Shown here piece by piece: positions 1-17,712 of a stretch of 64,000 bases of DNA. The stretch is from contig NZ_LT629796.1 of assembly GCF_900106065.1 (NCBI RefSeq), positions 806,001 to 870,000 of the forward strand, in the 5' to 3' direction. The first letter of the stretch is position 1; each line of letters opens with the position of its first letter. Source of the stretch: Pseudomonas mandelii. Its GTDB lineage: Bacteria; Pseudomonadota; Gammaproteobacteria; Pseudomonadales; Pseudomonadaceae. The notes beneath the pieces are model-generated. The model was not told the DNA's origin and did no database searches. It saw only the letters and a program-made list of their open reading frames with translations. The translations under genes and the position numbers were made by a program.

Positions 1-817
1 CATGGACAGCGCCGGTCGCCGGCGAGTCACCTTCGCCCCACTGGGGTCCGGTCGGGTGCAGGTCGAGAATTGCCAGACGCGGGTCGTTGCACTCGGCTTC
101 ACCTGCCGGAAAAAAACTGCGGCTGTCGGTGAAGGCCAGCAGATCGCCGACCTGCGCTTGCTGCCAGGTGCCATCGGCCACACGCGCCGCCAATACCTGG
201 TTGAACAGGAAGCTGCGGGCAGTGGAGAGCAGACGCGAACGGACATTGCGCTGCTCCGGCAACGCCTTGCGCGCGGCCCAGGCACGGGCATCGACCACGT
301 TACCGCCATCAAAGCCGAAACGCTGGGCACCGAAATAATTGGGAATACCTTGCTTGGCGATCAGCTGCAGCCGCTCTTCAATCGCAGCTTTGTCGCCAGC
401 GAATTGCGTCAGGCGCAAGGTGAAGCCATTCGCCGAATGGGCACCGCGCTGCAGCTTGCGCTTGTGCCGACCGGTCTTGAGGATTTTCAGCGTGTCGTTT
501 TCGGCCGCCGACAAATCAGGATCGGCCTTGCCCGGCAGCTGCACGCTGAACCACTGGCGAGTCAGCGCCTGACGATCCTTGAGGCCTGCATAGCTGACGG
601 TGCGCAATGGCACACCCGCCGCCTTGGCAATGCGCCGTGCTGCTTCTTCGGTATTGAGACCGCGCTTTTCCACCCAGATCCACAAGTGTTCGCCATCGCC
701 ACTGAGGGGGATATCGAGCACTTCATCGACCTGAAAATCTTCTGCGGTGGCTTTCAGAACCGCCGTACCGAGGGCGTCGCCATAGGCTCGCGGGCCGAGC
801 AATTGCGCTTCGTTCAT
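1..817 (-). CDS. truD: tRNA pseudouridine(13) synthase TruD, C-terminus cut off by window edge
   Basis: TruD converts U13 of tRNA-Glu to pseudouridine in the cytoplasm. Reading the minus strand from the ATG at 817 gives [20 protein letters not shown], then [10 protein letters not shown] at about residues 75-84. That motif carries the catalytic Asp expected of the TruD family. [10 protein letters not shown] and [10 protein letters not shown] follow, both typical of TruD. About 272 codons are present, and the family is about 350 residues, so roughly the last quarter lies outside the window. The ATG overlaps the ispF stop by 4 bp (ATGA at 814-817), which fixes the start and implies translational coupling. 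In related genomes surE, pcm and nlpD-rpoS follow downstream; that part is recalled, not seen here. Confidence 0.93.
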   Translation of the reverse strand, partial: MNEAQLLGPRAYGDALGTAVLKATAEDFQVDEVLDIPLSGDGEHLWIWVEKRGLNTEEAARRIAKAAGVPLRTVSYAGLKDRQALTRQWFSVQLPGKADPDLSAAENDTLKILKTGRHKRKLQRGAHSANGFTLRLTQFAGDKAAIEERLQLIAKQGIPNYFGAQRFGFDGGNVVDARAWAARKALPEQRNVRSRLLSTARSFLFNQVLAARVADGTWQQAQVGDLLAFTDSRSFFPAGEAECNDPRLAILDLHPTGPQWGEGDSPATGAVH

Positions 818-1287
818 GCGCGCAGCAACAAGGCAACGGAATGCACGGCAATGCCTTCTTCGCGACCGACAAAGCCAAGCTTTTCGGTGGTGGTAGCTTT
901 CACGTTCACTTGATCCAACTCAACTTGAAGATCCGCGGCAATCAGCGCGCGCATCGATTCGATATGCGGGGCCATTTTCGGCGCCTGGGCGACGATGGTG
1001 TTATCGACGTTGCCGACTTTCCAGCCTTTGGCGTGGATCAGTGCGACGACGTGACGCAACAGCACGCGGCTGTCGGCACCCTTGAATGTCGGGTCGGTGT
1101 CCGGGAAGTGCTTGCCGATATCACCCAGCGCAGCGGCGCCGAGCAAGGCATCGCTCAAGGCGTGCAGCAGGACGTCACCGTCGGAGTGAGCGAGCAGCCC
1201 GAAGCCGTGTGCAATGCGCACACCGCCCAGAGTAATGAAATCGCCTTCAGCGAAACGGTGCACATCATAGCCGTGGCCAATACGCAT
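814..1287 (-). CDS. ispF: 2-C-methyl-D-erythritol 2,4-cyclodiphosphate synthase
   Basis: IspF is the fifth enzyme of the MEP isoprenoid pathway. It cyclises CDP-methylerythritol 2-phosphate and releases CMP, acting as a zinc trimer. The 157-residue protein has the normal length. It begins [12 protein letters not shown] with the metal ligands Asp8 and His10, has HSDGDV at 34-39 and His42, and contains [17 protein letters not shown]. ispD lies 3 kb away (4438-5145) and dxr at 24514-25704, so three MEP genes share the window. The ATG comes directly after the U-tract of the fghA terminator (1288-1317), leaving no room for a separate leader. The only ribosome-binding candidate, a GGGG run, sits in the terminator stem. 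The downstream overlap with truD suggests a bicistronic unit. Confidence 0.97.
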   Translation of the reverse strand: MRIGHGYDVHRFAEGDFITLGGVRIAHGFGLLAHSDGDVLLHALSDALLGAAALGDIGKHFPDTDPTFKGADSRVLLRHVVALIHAKGWKVGNVDNTIVAQAPKMAPHIESMRALIAADLQVELDQVNVKATTTEKLGFVGREEGIAVHSVALLLRA

Positions 1288-1317
1288 AAAAAAACGCCCC
1301 GATTTTTGTCAGGGCGT
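1288..1317 (-). terminator. Intrinsic terminator after fghA, abutting the ispF start codon
   Basis: Read on the minus strand, ACGCCC pairs with GGGCGT across a 12-nt loop and is followed by a run of seven T. The run ends exactly at the ispF ATG (1287). The structure therefore lies both 14 bp downstream of the fghA stop and at positions -1 to -30 of ispF. Confidence 0.8.
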
Positions 1318-1330
1318 GATTCTACCTGCA

Positions 1331-2176
1331 TTAGGCGCCTAGAGCGCGTGCGTGATGCTGCAAGTGGTCGTCAATGAAGCTGGCGATGAAGAAATAGCTG
1401 TGGTCGTAGCCCGGTTGCAGGCGCAACGTCAGCGGATGACCGGCCAGTTTGGCCGCCTGTTGCAAGGCTTCAGGCTTGAGTTGAGTCGCCAGGAAATCAT
1501 CACGATCACCTTGATCGACCAGCAACGGCAACTTTTCGTCGGCCTCGGCGATCAGTGCGCAGGCATCCCATTCGCGCCACTTCGAGCGGTCCTCCCCCAA
1601 GTAGCGGGAAAACGCTTTCTGACCCCACGGGCAATCCATCGGATTGTTGATCGGCGAGAACGCCGACACCGATTGGTAACGCCCCGGATTGCGCAAGGCG
1701 CAGACCAGCGCCCCGTGGCCACCCATGGAGTGACCGCTGATGCCGCGCTTGTCCGACGCCGGGAAATGGGCTTCGACCAATGCCGGCAATTCCTGCACGA
1801 CATAGTCATGCATCCGATAGTGCCGGGACCAGGGTTCCTGCGTGGCATTCAGATAAAACCCGGCACCGAGACCGAAGTCCCAGGCGCCGTCCGGATCACC
1901 TGGAACATCGGGTCCGCGAGGGCTGGTGTCCGGCGCAACGATGATCAACCCAAGCTCGGCGGCCATGCGCATCGCGCCGGCCTTGTGCATGAAGTTTTCG
2001 TCGGTACAGGTCAGGCCGGACAACCAATACAGCACCGGCAACTTGCCGCCCTGCTCCGCCTGCGGCGGCAGGTACACGGCGAACACCATGTCGCAGCCGA
2101 GGACATCGGAGCGGTGCTTGTAGCGTTTGTGCCAGCCGCCGAAGCTTTTCTGGCAGGAGATATTTTCCAGGCTCAT
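1331..2176 (-). CDS. fghA: S-formylglutathione hydrolase
   Basis: This esterase-D family serine hydrolase splits S-formylglutathione into formate and glutathione, the last step of glutathione-dependent formaldehyde detoxification. The 281-residue protein has the nucleophile elbow [10 protein letters not shown] with Ser150, an acid residue in DQGDRDDF (about 221-228) and the catalytic His259 in GYDHSYFF. The N-terminus [21 protein letters not shown] is characteristic of the family. It lies 8 bp downstream of adhC, which makes the thioester it consumes, so the two are almost certainly one operon. A strong terminator follows at 1288-1317. Confidence 0.96.
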   Translation of the reverse strand: MSLENISCQKSFGGWHKRYKHRSDVLGCDMVFAVYLPPQAEQGGKLPVLYWLSGLTCTDENFMHKAGAMRMAAELGLIIVAPDTSPRGPDVPGDPDGAWDFGLGAGFYLNATQEPWSRHYRMHDYVVQELPALVEAHFPASDKRGISGHSMGGHGALVCALRNPGRYQSVSAFSPINNPMDCPWGQKAFSRYLGEDRSKWREWDACALIAEADEKLPLLVDQGDRDDFLATQLKPEALQQAAKLAGHPLTLRLQPGYDHSYFFIASFIDDHLQHHARALGA

Positions 2177-2184
2177 GACCGACC

Positions 2185-3378
<1,194 letters not shown>

Positions 3379-3404
3379 TTATTGCCACACAGGGATAATC
3401 CTGG

Positions 3405-4301
3405 ATGTCTGAAAACCGCTGGGAAGGAATCGACGAGTTCGTCGCCGTGGCCGAGTGCAGCCAATTCACGGCGGCGGCGGAACGCCTTGGAGTTTCTTCC
3501 TCTCACATCAGTCGACAAATCGCACGCCTCGAAGAGCGCCTTCAGACGCGACTGCTTTACCGCAGCACTCGCCGGGTGACGCTGACCGAAGCCGGGCAAA
3601 CCTTTTTGCAACATTGCCAGCGCTTGCAGGACGGTCGCGAAGAAGCCTTGCGCGCGGTCGGCGACCTGACCAGCGAGCCTAAGGGCATGCTGCGCATGAC
3701 CTGCGCCGTGGCGTATGGCGAACGCTTCATCGTGCCATTGGTGACCCGTTTCATGGGCCTTTATCCACAACTGCGCGTCGACATTGAATTGAGCAACCGT
3801 CCTCTCGACCTGGTGCACGAAGGGCTGGACCTGGCAATCCGCCTCGGGCGTCTCCAGGATTCGCGACTGGTCGCCACACGCCTGGCACCACGGCGGATGT
3901 ATTTGTGCGCGTCGCCGTCCTACGTGGAACGGTATGGTCGCCCACACAGTTTGTCGGAACTCAGCCGCCACAATTGCCTGATCGGCAGTTCGGACATGTG
4001 GCAACTGGAGCAGAACGGGCGGGAATTTTCGCAACGGGTGCAGGGAAACTGGCGCTGCAACAGTGGGCAAGCGGTTCTGGATGCGGCACTACAGGGTGTC
4101 GGGTTGTGTCAGCTGCCAGACTATTACGTGCTGGAGCACCTGAAAAACGGCGAATTGATTTCATTGCTGGAGGCGCACCAGCCACCGAACACGGCGGTTT
4201 GGGCGCTGTATCCACAGCAGCGGCATCTGTCGCCGAAGGTGCGCAAGTTGGTGGATTATTTGAAGCAAGGGTTGGCTGAGCGGCCGGAGTATCGAACTTA
4301 G
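3405..4301 (+). CDS. LysR-family transcriptional regulator, divergent from adhC
   Basis: This 298-residue regulator has an N-terminal winged helix-turn-helix (about residues 9-68) containing FTAAAERLGVSSSHISRQIA, a linker helix, and a substrate-binding effector domain to about residue 293. In family terms it resembles the CrgA/DsdC-like LysR group that follows ADH genes in Pseudomonas; the effector cannot be read from the sequence. The 107-bp gap to adhC is typical of LysR intergenic operators. Control of adhC-fghA is an inference from the divergent layout. The adhC side of the gap contains no other gene, and a REP pair follows the stop. Confidence 0.9.
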   Translation: MSENRWEGIDEFVAVAECSQFTAAAERLGVSSSHISRQIARLEERLQTRLLYRSTRRVTLTEAGQTFLQHCQRLQDGREEALRAVGDLTSEPKGMLRMTCAVAYGERFIVPLVTRFMGLYPQLRVDIELSNRPLDLVHEGLDLAIRLGRLQDSRLVATRLAPRRMYLCASPSYVERYGRPHSLSELSRHNCLIGSSDMWQLEQNGREFSQRVQGNWRCNSGQAVLDAALQGVGLCQLPDYYVLEHLKNGELISLLEAHQPPNTAVWALYPQQRHLSPKVRKLVDYLKQGLAERPEYRT

Positions 4302-4342
4302 CTCGGATTGCCGCTTTCAGTGACAGTTTTGCTGACTGATAG

Positions 4343-4420
4343 AACGCCATCGCGAGCAGGCTCAGTGCTACAGAGAAATTCATTCCAATACAGGAGTGAG
4401 CCTGCTCGCGATGGCGGTTG
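4343..4420. repeat. REP inverted pair between the LysR gene and ispD
   Basis: AACGCCATCGCGAGCAGGCTCA is matched about 40 bp on by its reverse complement, ending TGCTCGCGATGGCGGTT. The core CGCGAGCAGGCTC is shared with several other pairs in the window. It lies between the convergent stops of the LysR gene and ispD. Confidence 0.8.
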
Positions 4421-4437
4421 AACAGCCAATGAACGAC

Positions 4438-5145
4438 TCAGCGGCGATTAGCCCAACGCTGACGAAGCCATTCAAGATCTTCAGGGCGAGTAACCTTGAG
4501 ATTATCGGACCGCCCTTCAATCAGACGCGGCGCCAACCCAGCCCACTCCATGGCCGACGCTTCATCAGTCACTAAGGCATCCGCCACCAGACTGTCCGCC
4601 AATGCCCGATGCAACGCGCCGAGGCGAAACATCTGCGGCGTGTACGCCTGCCAGATCACGCTGCGATCCACGGTTTCAACCACACGACCGTGCTTGTCGA
4701 CCCGTTTGAGCGTATCGCGGGCAGGAACTGCCAGCAGCCCGCCCACTGGATCGTCCGCCAACTCACCCAGCAACTTATCAAGATCATCACGCGAAAGATT
4801 CGGCCGCGCAGCATCGTGAACCAGCACCCAGTCTTCATCGTCAGCACCTTGAGCGTGCAGATGCAGCAAGGCATTGAGCACTGACCCGGAACGCTCGTCG
4901 CCGCCCTCGACCCGCTGAATACGCGGATCGGCAGCACACGCCAGGTTCGGCCAGTAGGGATCATCAACAGCAAGACTGACCACCAACCCCTTCAGGGCAG
5001 GATGATCAAGGAAACAACCAAGGCTGTGTTCGAGAATAGTGCGCCCGCCCAATTGCAAGTATTGCTTGGGACGGTCTGCGGCCATACGGGCACCGACGCC
5101 CGCGGCAGGAATCACGGCCCAGAAGGCCGGTAAAGAGTTATTCAT
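4438..5145 (-). CDS. ispD: 2-C-methyl-D-erythritol 4-phosphate cytidylyltransferase
   Basis: IspD makes CDP-methylerythritol from MEP and CTP, the third step of the MEP pathway. The 235-residue protein has the nucleotide-binding N-terminus AVIPAAGVGARMAADRPKQY with the conserved Arg and Lys, then VLVHDAARPNLSRDDL at about 107-122 and VTDEASAMEW near the C-terminus. Its start overlaps the ftsB stop by 4 bp (5142-5145), the usual ftsB-ispD arrangement of gammaproteobacteria. The REP pair at 4343-4420 follows the stop. Confidence 0.96.
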   Translation of the reverse strand: MNNSLPAFWAVIPAAGVGARMAADRPKQYLQLGGRTILEHSLGCFLDHPALKGLVVSLAVDDPYWPNLACAADPRIQRVEGGDERSGSVLNALLHLHAQGADDEDWVLVHDAARPNLSRDDLDKLLGELADDPVGGLLAVPARDTLKRVDKHGRVVETVDRSVIWQAYTPQMFRLGALHRALADSLVADALVTDEASAMEWAGLAPRLIEGRSDNLKVTRPEDLEWLRQRWANRR

Positions 5146-5420
5146 TGAGCCAACTGGTAAAGGGTTTCACCGTCCTTGACCATGCCCAACTCATGACGAG
5201 CCCGCTCTTCCACGGTCTCCATGCCTTTTTTCAACTCGCTGACTTCGGCGTCCATGACCCGATTGCGTTCCAGCAACCCTTCGTTCTCAGCGTGTTGATC
5301 TGCGATCTGCTGAGTCAGCTCAGCCACTTGCGCCAGACTGCCATTTCCCACCCACAGGCGGTATTGCAGGCCAGCCAGCAACAAGAGCAAGACGAGGAAC
5401 AACCAATTGGGACTGCGCAT
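5142..5420 (-). CDS. ftsB: Cell division protein FtsB
   Basis: FtsB is a small bitopic inner-membrane protein that joins FtsL and FtsQ in the divisome and signals septal wall synthesis. The 92-residue protein has a short cytoplasmic N-terminus and one membrane helix (about 5-20, NWLFLVLLLLLAGLQYRLW). A periplasmic coiled coil rich in Glu and Gln follows (about 28-75), then the conserved ARHELGMVKDGETLYQL. It is coupled to ispD by a 4-bp overlap and follows eno after a 171-bp gap that contains a hairpin. Confidence 0.95.
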   Translation of the reverse strand: MRSPNWLFLVLLLLLAGLQYRLWVGNGSLAQVAELTQQIADQHAENEGLLERNRVMDAEVSELKKGMETVEERARHELGMVKDGETLYQLAQ

Positions 5421-5484
5421 CGAATATCAGGTATCCAGTGAAAAAAGACAGCCATGCCAAAACTTTGAAGCTTCTGATAGCACG

Positions 5485-5505
5485 AAGCCTGGAAGACCCA
5501 GGCTT
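5485..5505 (-). terminator. Hairpin between eno and ftsB, possible weak terminator
   Basis: AAGCCTGG pairs perfectly with CCAGGCTT across five bases, 86 bp after the eno stop. There is no clear T-run, so termination would be weak. It could instead be a processing or stability element. Confidence 0.4.
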
Positions 5506-5591
5506 GTGCTTATAAGGCATCAGATTAGTGGCAAATCCATCGCTGTAGCGATTTTTCCGACACAATCCGGTGTCTTTTTACCAGTTAACGA

Positions 5592-6932
<1,341 letters not shown>

Positions 6933-7037
6933 TTACCGTCGGCAAGTGGTGTGCAGCAGGCAGACTTGCGGACGATAAGGCTCAGGCCCGAGGGCCTGAG
7001 CAACAAATCGTGCGGTACTTTACCGGAGAAATGAGGT

Positions 7038-9541
<2,504 letters not shown>

Positions 9542-9794
9542 TTAAAGCGGTCCGAGCCGCCGGGGAAAGCGAAGGAAGGCCGAAGCCCCCGATCACCTGC
9601 ATTAATCACAGTGCACCTTTCAAAAAAACCGCCGCGTTGGGACAGACCGGCAGATGAAACACCGGTACGTTGCTCGCTACACATTTTTTGGAATCGCCCA
9701 GCAAAGACTGCTTGGTAATCGGCAACTTCTGTAATTCAGGCGAATCCACAGAAGTTGTATCAAGAAGGGAGCGTAGTCTACCGGAAAGCCCCTT

Positions 9795-11123
9795 TCAGCT
9801 CAAACCTTGATCTTCGCTCAGTGGGTCCCACTGCAAATGCCAGCCCTCCTGCTCGTTGCCATCGAGGCCCCGCAGGTTGGCCACCGCCAGCAATTGCGCG
9901 TCCCGGTAAAGCAGCGGCAATCTGCCACGGACGAAGCCCGGAACCCCGCGTTCGTTGAGCAAACGCTTGAGATCCCGGTGGCCGCGCTCAGGCAGATTCA
10001 TGACCTCGCCTCCTTCACGATAGCGGATTTGCAGCGGGCCGGCGGGGATTTGGCCGGTGATCGTAAGCTCGCCATTTTCCGGTAAAACCAGCGTTGTCGA
10101 AGGATCAGTCCAAAGGCCAACTGGGGGGGGAACGCGCAGCCAACGACCCGACAGCCACCAGATACGCCCGCCCGCCCGATGCAATTCGCCCTCCGCCAAT
10201 CGCCAGACCGGACGGGCATCCCCCGTGGCATCGCGCAAATCATCCCAACCCGACCAATGGTCGCTATCTGGCAGCCGCGTCAATGCTGCAAGCCAGTGAC
10301 TCAATGCGTTGCGCTGGCGCGCGGCAGAAAGCCTGACCAGCGGCGCCAACTCCAGGGATGGCAAACCCAGCCAATCGAATTCATTGGCGGTATTGGCGCT
10401 GGCCAGATCGATGTGGGCCAGCTCATCGAGCAACCCCTGCGCTTCGCTCAGATGCGCGGCAGTGCGAGCCATGGTTGCCGTCGCTTGCGGCCAGCGCTCG
10501 GTCAATACCGGGAACACTTGATGCCGCAGGTAGTTGCGTGAGAACTGGCGGTCCTGGTTCGAAGGGTCCTCGATCCAGCTCAACCGATGCTCGGCCGCAT
10601 AAGCCTCAAGCTCGGCGCGTGTGACATCGAGCAACGGACGCAAAAGATGCCCGCGACCCAGGACGCGCTCGCGCGGCATGCCGGACAAGCCCCTCACCCC
10701 TGCCCCGCGCAACAGCCGAAACAACAGGGTTTCCGCTTGGTCGTCCCGGTGCTGCGCGGTGAGAAGCAGCTCATTGGCTTGAGTGGCTTCAACGAAGGCG
10801 CCATAGCGCGCATCCCGGGCGGCACGCTCAAGGCTGGCGCCAGGCTGAACCTGAACGTGAACCACCTGCAGCGGCACACCCAGCGCGCCACAGACCGACT
10901 GACAATGTTGCGGCCACGCATCAGCCGCAGCCTGAAGGCCGTGGTGAACATAAATGGCGCTGAGCGCCGGCAGGGATTGGGTTTTTGCGAGGTGGGCAAG
11001 GAGGTGCAGCAGGACGGTGGAGTCGAGTCCGCCGGAGAAGGCGACGCGCCAGGTTGTGGCGTTGCGCCACGGCGCGAGATTCAGCAGAAGCCTGGTGGAG
11101 AGATCACGCGTTGGCAGACTCAT
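9795..11123 (-). CDS. tilS: tRNA(Ile)-lysidine synthase
   Basis: TilS attaches lysine to C34 of the minor tRNA-Ile (CAU), changing both its codon and amino-acid specificity. It is essential. From the ATG at 11123 the protein is 442 residues. It has the PP-loop ATP-binding motif FSGGLDSTVLLHLLAHL (about 35-51), the substrate-recognition stretch TAQHRDDQAETLLFRLLRGAG and SWIEDPSNQDRQFSRNYLRH, plus a C-terminal TilS domain ending in the GVPGFVRGRLPLLY region. A TTG 18 bases upstream could extend it but adds only six residues unlike the family. The gene lies between accA and pyrG as in other Pseudomonas, with a REP pair directly upstream. Confidence 0.94.
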   Translation of the reverse strand: MSLPTRDLSTRLLLNLAPWRNATTWRVAFSGGLDSTVLLHLLAHLAKTQSLPALSAIYVHHGLQAAADAWPQHCQSVCGALGVPLQVVHVQVQPGASLERAARDARYGAFVEATQANELLLTAQHRDDQAETLLFRLLRGAGVRGLSGMPRERVLGRGHLLRPLLDVTRAELEAYAAEHRLSWIEDPSNQDRQFSRNYLRHQVFPVLTERWPQATATMARTAAHLSEAQGLLDELAHIDLASANTANEFDWLGLPSLELAPLVRLSAARQRNALSHWLAALTRLPDSDHWSGWDDLRDATGDARPVWRLAEGELHRAGGRIWWLSGRWLRVPPPVGLWTDPSTTLVLPENGELTITGQIPAGPLQIRYREGGEVMNLPERGHRDLKRLLNERGVPGFVRGRLPLLYRDAQLLAVANLRGLDGNEQEGWHLQWDPLSEDQGLS

Positions 11124-11146
11124 ATCGATCACTTCGCACAAATCAA

Positions 11147-11238
11147 ATGTGGGAGCGAGCCTGCTCGCGATGGCGGCTTAACATTCAACTTATCTGTTGG
11201 CTGTTATACCGCTTTCGCGAGCAGGCTCGCTCCCACAT
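11147..11238. repeat. REP inverted pair between accA and tilS
   Basis: ATGTGGGAGCGAGCCTGCTC at the left end is repeated in perfect inverse at the right end (GAGCAGGCTCGCTCCCACAT), with about 44 bp between the arms. It fills the accA-tilS gap and could fold as one long hairpin in the readthrough transcript. Confidence 0.9.
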
Positions 11239-11256
11239 GGGTGAAGCGCGGTCAGA

Positions 11257-12204
11257 TCAGAGACCGTAGCTCATCAGACGCTCGTAACGACGGGCCAGCA
11301 GCGCCTCGTTATCGAACTTCTTCAGCATCGCCAGTTGCGAACTCAGCTCGGCACGGATCGAAGCCGCCGCCGCTGCCGGATCGCGGTGAGCGCCGCCCAA
11401 TGGCTCGCCGATCACTTTGTCGACGATGCCCAGGCCTTTCAGGCGCTCGGCGGTGATGCCCATGGCTTCAGCCGCGTCCGGCGCTTTCTCGGCGGTTTTC
11501 CACAGAATCGAGGCGCAACCTTCCGGCGAGATCACCGCGTAGGTCGAGTACTGCAGCATGTTCAGTTGATCGCAGACGCCGATCGCCAGCGCGCCACCCG
11601 AACCACCTTCACCGATCACGGTGGCGATGATTGGGGTTTTCAGGCGGGCCATGACGCGCAGGTTCCAGGCAATCGCCTCGCTCTGGTTACGCTCCTCAGC
11701 ATCGATGCCAGGGTAAGCGCCCGGCGTGTCGATGAAGGTCAGGATCGGCATTTTGAAACGTTCGGCCATTTCCATCAGGCGGCACGCCTTGCGGTAGCCT
11801 TCAGGACGCGGCATACCGAAGTTGCGGCGCACTTTCTCGCGCACTTCACGGCCTTTCTGGTGGCCGATGATCATCACCGGCTGATCGTCCAGACGGGCAA
11901 TGCCGCCCACGATCGCAGCGTCGTCGGAGAAGTGACGGTCGCCGTGCAGTTCGTCGAACTCGGTGAAGATGTGTTCGATGTAGTCCAGGGTATACGGACG
12001 TTTCGGGTGACGCGCGAGACGTGCGATCTGCCAGCTGGTCAGCTTGCCGAAGATGTCTTCGGTCAGCGTGCTGCTTTTGTCCTGCAGGCGGGAGATCTCA
12101 TCGCCGATATTCAGCGAATTGTCGTTACCGACCAAGCGCAACTCTTCGATCTTGGCTTGCAGGTCGGCGATCGGCTGTTCGAAATCTAGAAAATTCGGGT
12201 TCAT
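11257..12204 (-). CDS. accA: Acetyl-CoA carboxylase carboxyltransferase subunit alpha
   Basis: AccA forms the carboxyltransferase with AccD and transfers CO2 from biotin to acetyl-CoA, giving malonyl-CoA for fatty acid synthesis. The ATG at 12204 gives [20 protein letters not shown] and 315 residues, the normal length. A nine-codon upstream extension is not family-like. Conserved parts are [20 protein letters not shown] (about 85-104), [22 protein letters not shown] and [20 protein letters not shown], the oxyanion and biotin-pocket [12 protein letters not shown], and [11 protein letters not shown]. It lies downstream of dnaE with a terminator-like hairpin between them. Confidence 0.97.
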   Translation of the reverse strand: MNPNFLDFEQPIADLQAKIEELRLVGNDNSLNIGDEISRLQDKSSTLTEDIFGKLTSWQIARLARHPKRPYTLDYIEHIFTEFDELHGDRHFSDDAAIVGGIARLDDQPVMIIGHQKGREVREKVRRNFGMPRPEGYRKACRLMEMAERFKMPILTFIDTPGAYPGIDAEERNQSEAIAWNLRVMARLKTPIIATVIGEGGSGGALAIGVCDQLNMLQYSTYAVISPEGCASILWKTAEKAPDAAEAMGITAERLKGLGIVDKVIGEPLGGAHRDPAAAAASIRAELSSQLAMLKKFDNEALLARRYERLMSYGL

Positions 12205-12316
12205 AGGCGTCCGTCTTGGGTCGACGTCCAAGAGAGCTTGGGCCGGCCGGTTGTCTATTCGCGCCCTACCTTAAGGGACAGGCGCGTTCAGGTCGAGATT
12301 AAAAATTCTGGTCGAG

Positions 12317-12341
12317 ATCGGGGCCTACAGACAGCCCCGAC
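12317..12341 (-). terminator. Terminator-like hairpin after dnaE
   Basis: TCGGGGC pairs with GCCCCGA around nine bases, directly after the dnaE stop. On the minus strand AATTTTTAA follows about ten bases after the stem. This makes a fair intrinsic terminator separating dnaE from accA. Confidence 0.6.
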
Positions 12342-12343
12342 CG

Positions 12344-15865
<3,522 letters not shown>

Positions 15866-15895
15866 AGTGATCCTGTCTAGAAACGTGAAGACAAC

Positions 15896-15919
15896 AAGGC
15901 CCGGATTGTACCGGGCCTT
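15896..15919 (-). terminator. Hairpin terminator between rnhB and dnaE
   Basis: AAGGCCCGG and CCGGGCCTT form a perfect 9-bp stem with a six-base loop, 22 bp after the rnhB stop. Minus-strand sequence after the stem is GTTGTCTT, only moderately T-rich. It ends the long bamA-to-rnhB transcript and sits in the dnaE leader. Confidence 0.65.
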
Positions 15920-15941
15920 GAGTAAAACATCAGCCTCGCGA

Positions 15942-16583
15942 CTAACTCTCGATCAGGTTTTCGCGAGCCTCGTAAGCCAGGCGCACCGGGGCGAAAGAAC
16001 GACGGTGAATCGGCGTTGGCCCCAATCGGGCCAGAGCTTCCAGATGAACGGGGGTCGGGTAGCCTTTGTGGCCGCCGATCCCGTAACCCGGGTAAATCAG
16101 TTCGAAAGCGGCCATTTCACGGTCACGGCTGACCTTGGCCAGAATCGACGCCGCAGCGATAGCCGGCACCTTGCCGTCGCCCTGCACCACCGCTTCGGCG
16201 CGCATGGACAGTTTCGGGCAGCGGTTGCCGTCGATCATCGCCAGTTTCGGCTGGATGTGCAGCCCTTCGATCGCGCGCTGCATGGCCAACATGGTGGCAT
16301 GCAGAATATTCAGCTCATCGATTTCTTCAACTTCGGCCCGGGCGATGCACCAGCTCAGGGCTTTTTCGCAAATTTCGTCGTAGAGCTTTTCGCGGCGGGC
16401 CTCGGTGAGTTTCTTCGAGTCGTTCAGACCAAGAATCGGCCGATTCGGATCGAGAATTACCGCAGCCGTGACCACGGCGCCGCAGAGCGGGCCGCGACCG
16501 ACTTCGTCGACACCGGCAACCAGATCTTCCACTTCAGCGACCAAGCTGAAATCCAGCCCCATTTGCATGCTTGTTTTACTCAT
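15942..16583 (-). CDS. rnhB: Ribonuclease HII
   Basis: RNase HII cuts RNA in RNA-DNA hybrids and removes single ribonucleotides misincorporated in DNA. The 213-residue protein has the motif [15 protein letters not shown] (about 23-37) with the first catalytic Asp-Glu, and [13 protein letters not shown] and IDGNRCPKL with further acid residues. [15 protein letters not shown] and [12 protein letters not shown] follow. The start ATG overlaps the lpxB stop by 4 bp (16580-16583), giving [12 protein letters not shown]. An internal Met at residue 6 or 8 could be the actual start. It is the last gene of the lpx operon. Confidence 0.95.
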   Translation of the reverse strand: MSKTSMQMGLDFSLVAEVEDLVAGVDEVGRGPLCGAVVTAAVILDPNRPILGLNDSKKLTEARREKLYDEICEKALSWCIARAEVEEIDELNILHATMLAMQRAIEGLHIQPKLAMIDGNRCPKLSMRAEAVVQGDGKVPAIAAASILAKVSRDREMAAFELIYPGYGIGGHKGYPTPVHLEALARLGPTPIHRRSFAPVRLAYEARENLIES

Positions 16584-17710
16584 TGTACTGGGCCAATCAG
16601 TTTCAGCACGGCATCCGCCGCCTGGTTGGAGGCATCCAGACGCAAGGTCCGGTGGATTTCGTCGAAGCCACGGGTCTGTTCTTCGCCACCCTCGATCAAC
16701 GGTGACAAGGTCTGGGCCAGGGCTTCGACCGTTGCGTCGTCTTGCAGCAACTCGGGCACCAAAAGGCGTTGGGCCAGCAAGTTCGGCAACGAGATGTAGG
16801 GGCTTTTCACCATGCGCTTGAGAATCCAGAACGTCAGCGGCGCCAGGCGATAAGCGACCACCATCGGCCGCTTGTACAACAGCGCTTCAAGGGTCGCCGT
16901 GCCGGAGGCAATCAACACGGCGTCGCAGGCGGCAAGGGCCAGATGGGATTTGCCATCGAGCAGGGTCAGCGGCAGATCGCGACCGGCCAGCAACTCTTCA
17001 AGCTGCGCGCGGCGTTCCGGGCTGGCGCAAGGCATGACGAACCGAACGCCGGGGCGCAAGGCCCGCAGGCGTTGGGCGGTATCGAGGAACAACGCACCGA
17101 GACGACCGACTTCGCCGCCACGACTGCCCGGCATCAACGCAACCAGCGGTCCGTCCGGCAAGCCGAGTTCGGCCCGAGCGGCGGCGCGATCGGCTTCAAG
17201 CGGGATCGCATCAGCCAGGGAATGCCCGACAAACCGCACCGGCACGCCCTTTTCTTCGTAGAATTTCGCTTCGAATGGAAACAGCGTCAGCATCAGGTCG
17301 CAGCCTTCGCGAATCTTCAGCACCCGCTTCTGCCGCCACGCCCACACCGACGGGCTGACGTAATGCACGGTCTTGATCCCGGCCTGACGCAGCTTGAGTT
17401 CGATAGTGAGGTTGAAGTCCGGGGCATCGATGCCGATAAATGCGTCCGGCTTTTCGGCGACCAGGTCGGCGATCAGCTTTTTGCGACGCGCCATCAGTTC
17501 ACGCAATCGACCCAGCACTTCCACCAGGCCCATGACCGAAAGACGTTCCATCGGGAAATACGAAGTCAGGCCTTCGGCCTGCATCAGCGGACCACCGACA
17601 CCGATGAACTCCACTGCCGGATGCTGAGCCTTGAGTGCGCGCATGATGCCCGCGCCCAGAATGTCACCGGAAGCCTCACCCGCCACCAGCGCAATACGCA
17701 GATTAGCCAT
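16580..17710 (-). CDS. lpxB: Lipid-A-disaccharide synthase
   Basis: LpxB joins UDP-2,3-diacylglucosamine to lipid X, forming the beta-1,6 disaccharide of lipid A at the inner face of the cytoplasmic membrane. The 376-residue GT19 protein begins [21 protein letters not shown]. It contains [12 protein letters not shown] (about 38-49), [19 protein letters not shown], the signature [14 protein letters not shown] (about 117-130) and [12 protein letters not shown], and near the C-terminus [20 protein letters not shown]. It is placed between lpxA and rnhB with a 2-bp gap to lpxA and a 4-bp overlap with rnhB. Confidence 0.97.
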   Translation of the reverse strand: MANLRIALVAGEASGDILGAGIMRALKAQHPAVEFIGVGGPLMQAEGLTSYFPMERLSVMGLVEVLGRLRELMARRKKLIADLVAEKPDAFIGIDAPDFNLTIELKLRQAGIKTVHYVSPSVWAWRQKRVLKIREGCDLMLTLFPFEAKFYEEKGVPVRFVGHSLADAIPLEADRAAARAELGLPDGPLVALMPGSRGGEVGRLGALFLDTAQRLRALRPGVRFVMPCASPERRAQLEELLAGRDLPLTLLDGKSHLALAACDAVLIASGTATLEALLYKRPMVVAYRLAPLTFWILKRMVKSPYISLPNLLAQRLLVPELLQDDATVEALAQTLSPLIEGGEEQTRGFDEIHRTLRLDASNQAADAVLKLIGPVQ

Positions 17711-17712
17711 GA

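Noticed and set aside
11147..11238. REP pairs as possible insertion-sequence ends or CRISPR repeats
   Set aside because: They are palindromic pairs about 40-50 bp apart without transposase or regular spacers; they fit REP/REPIN units.
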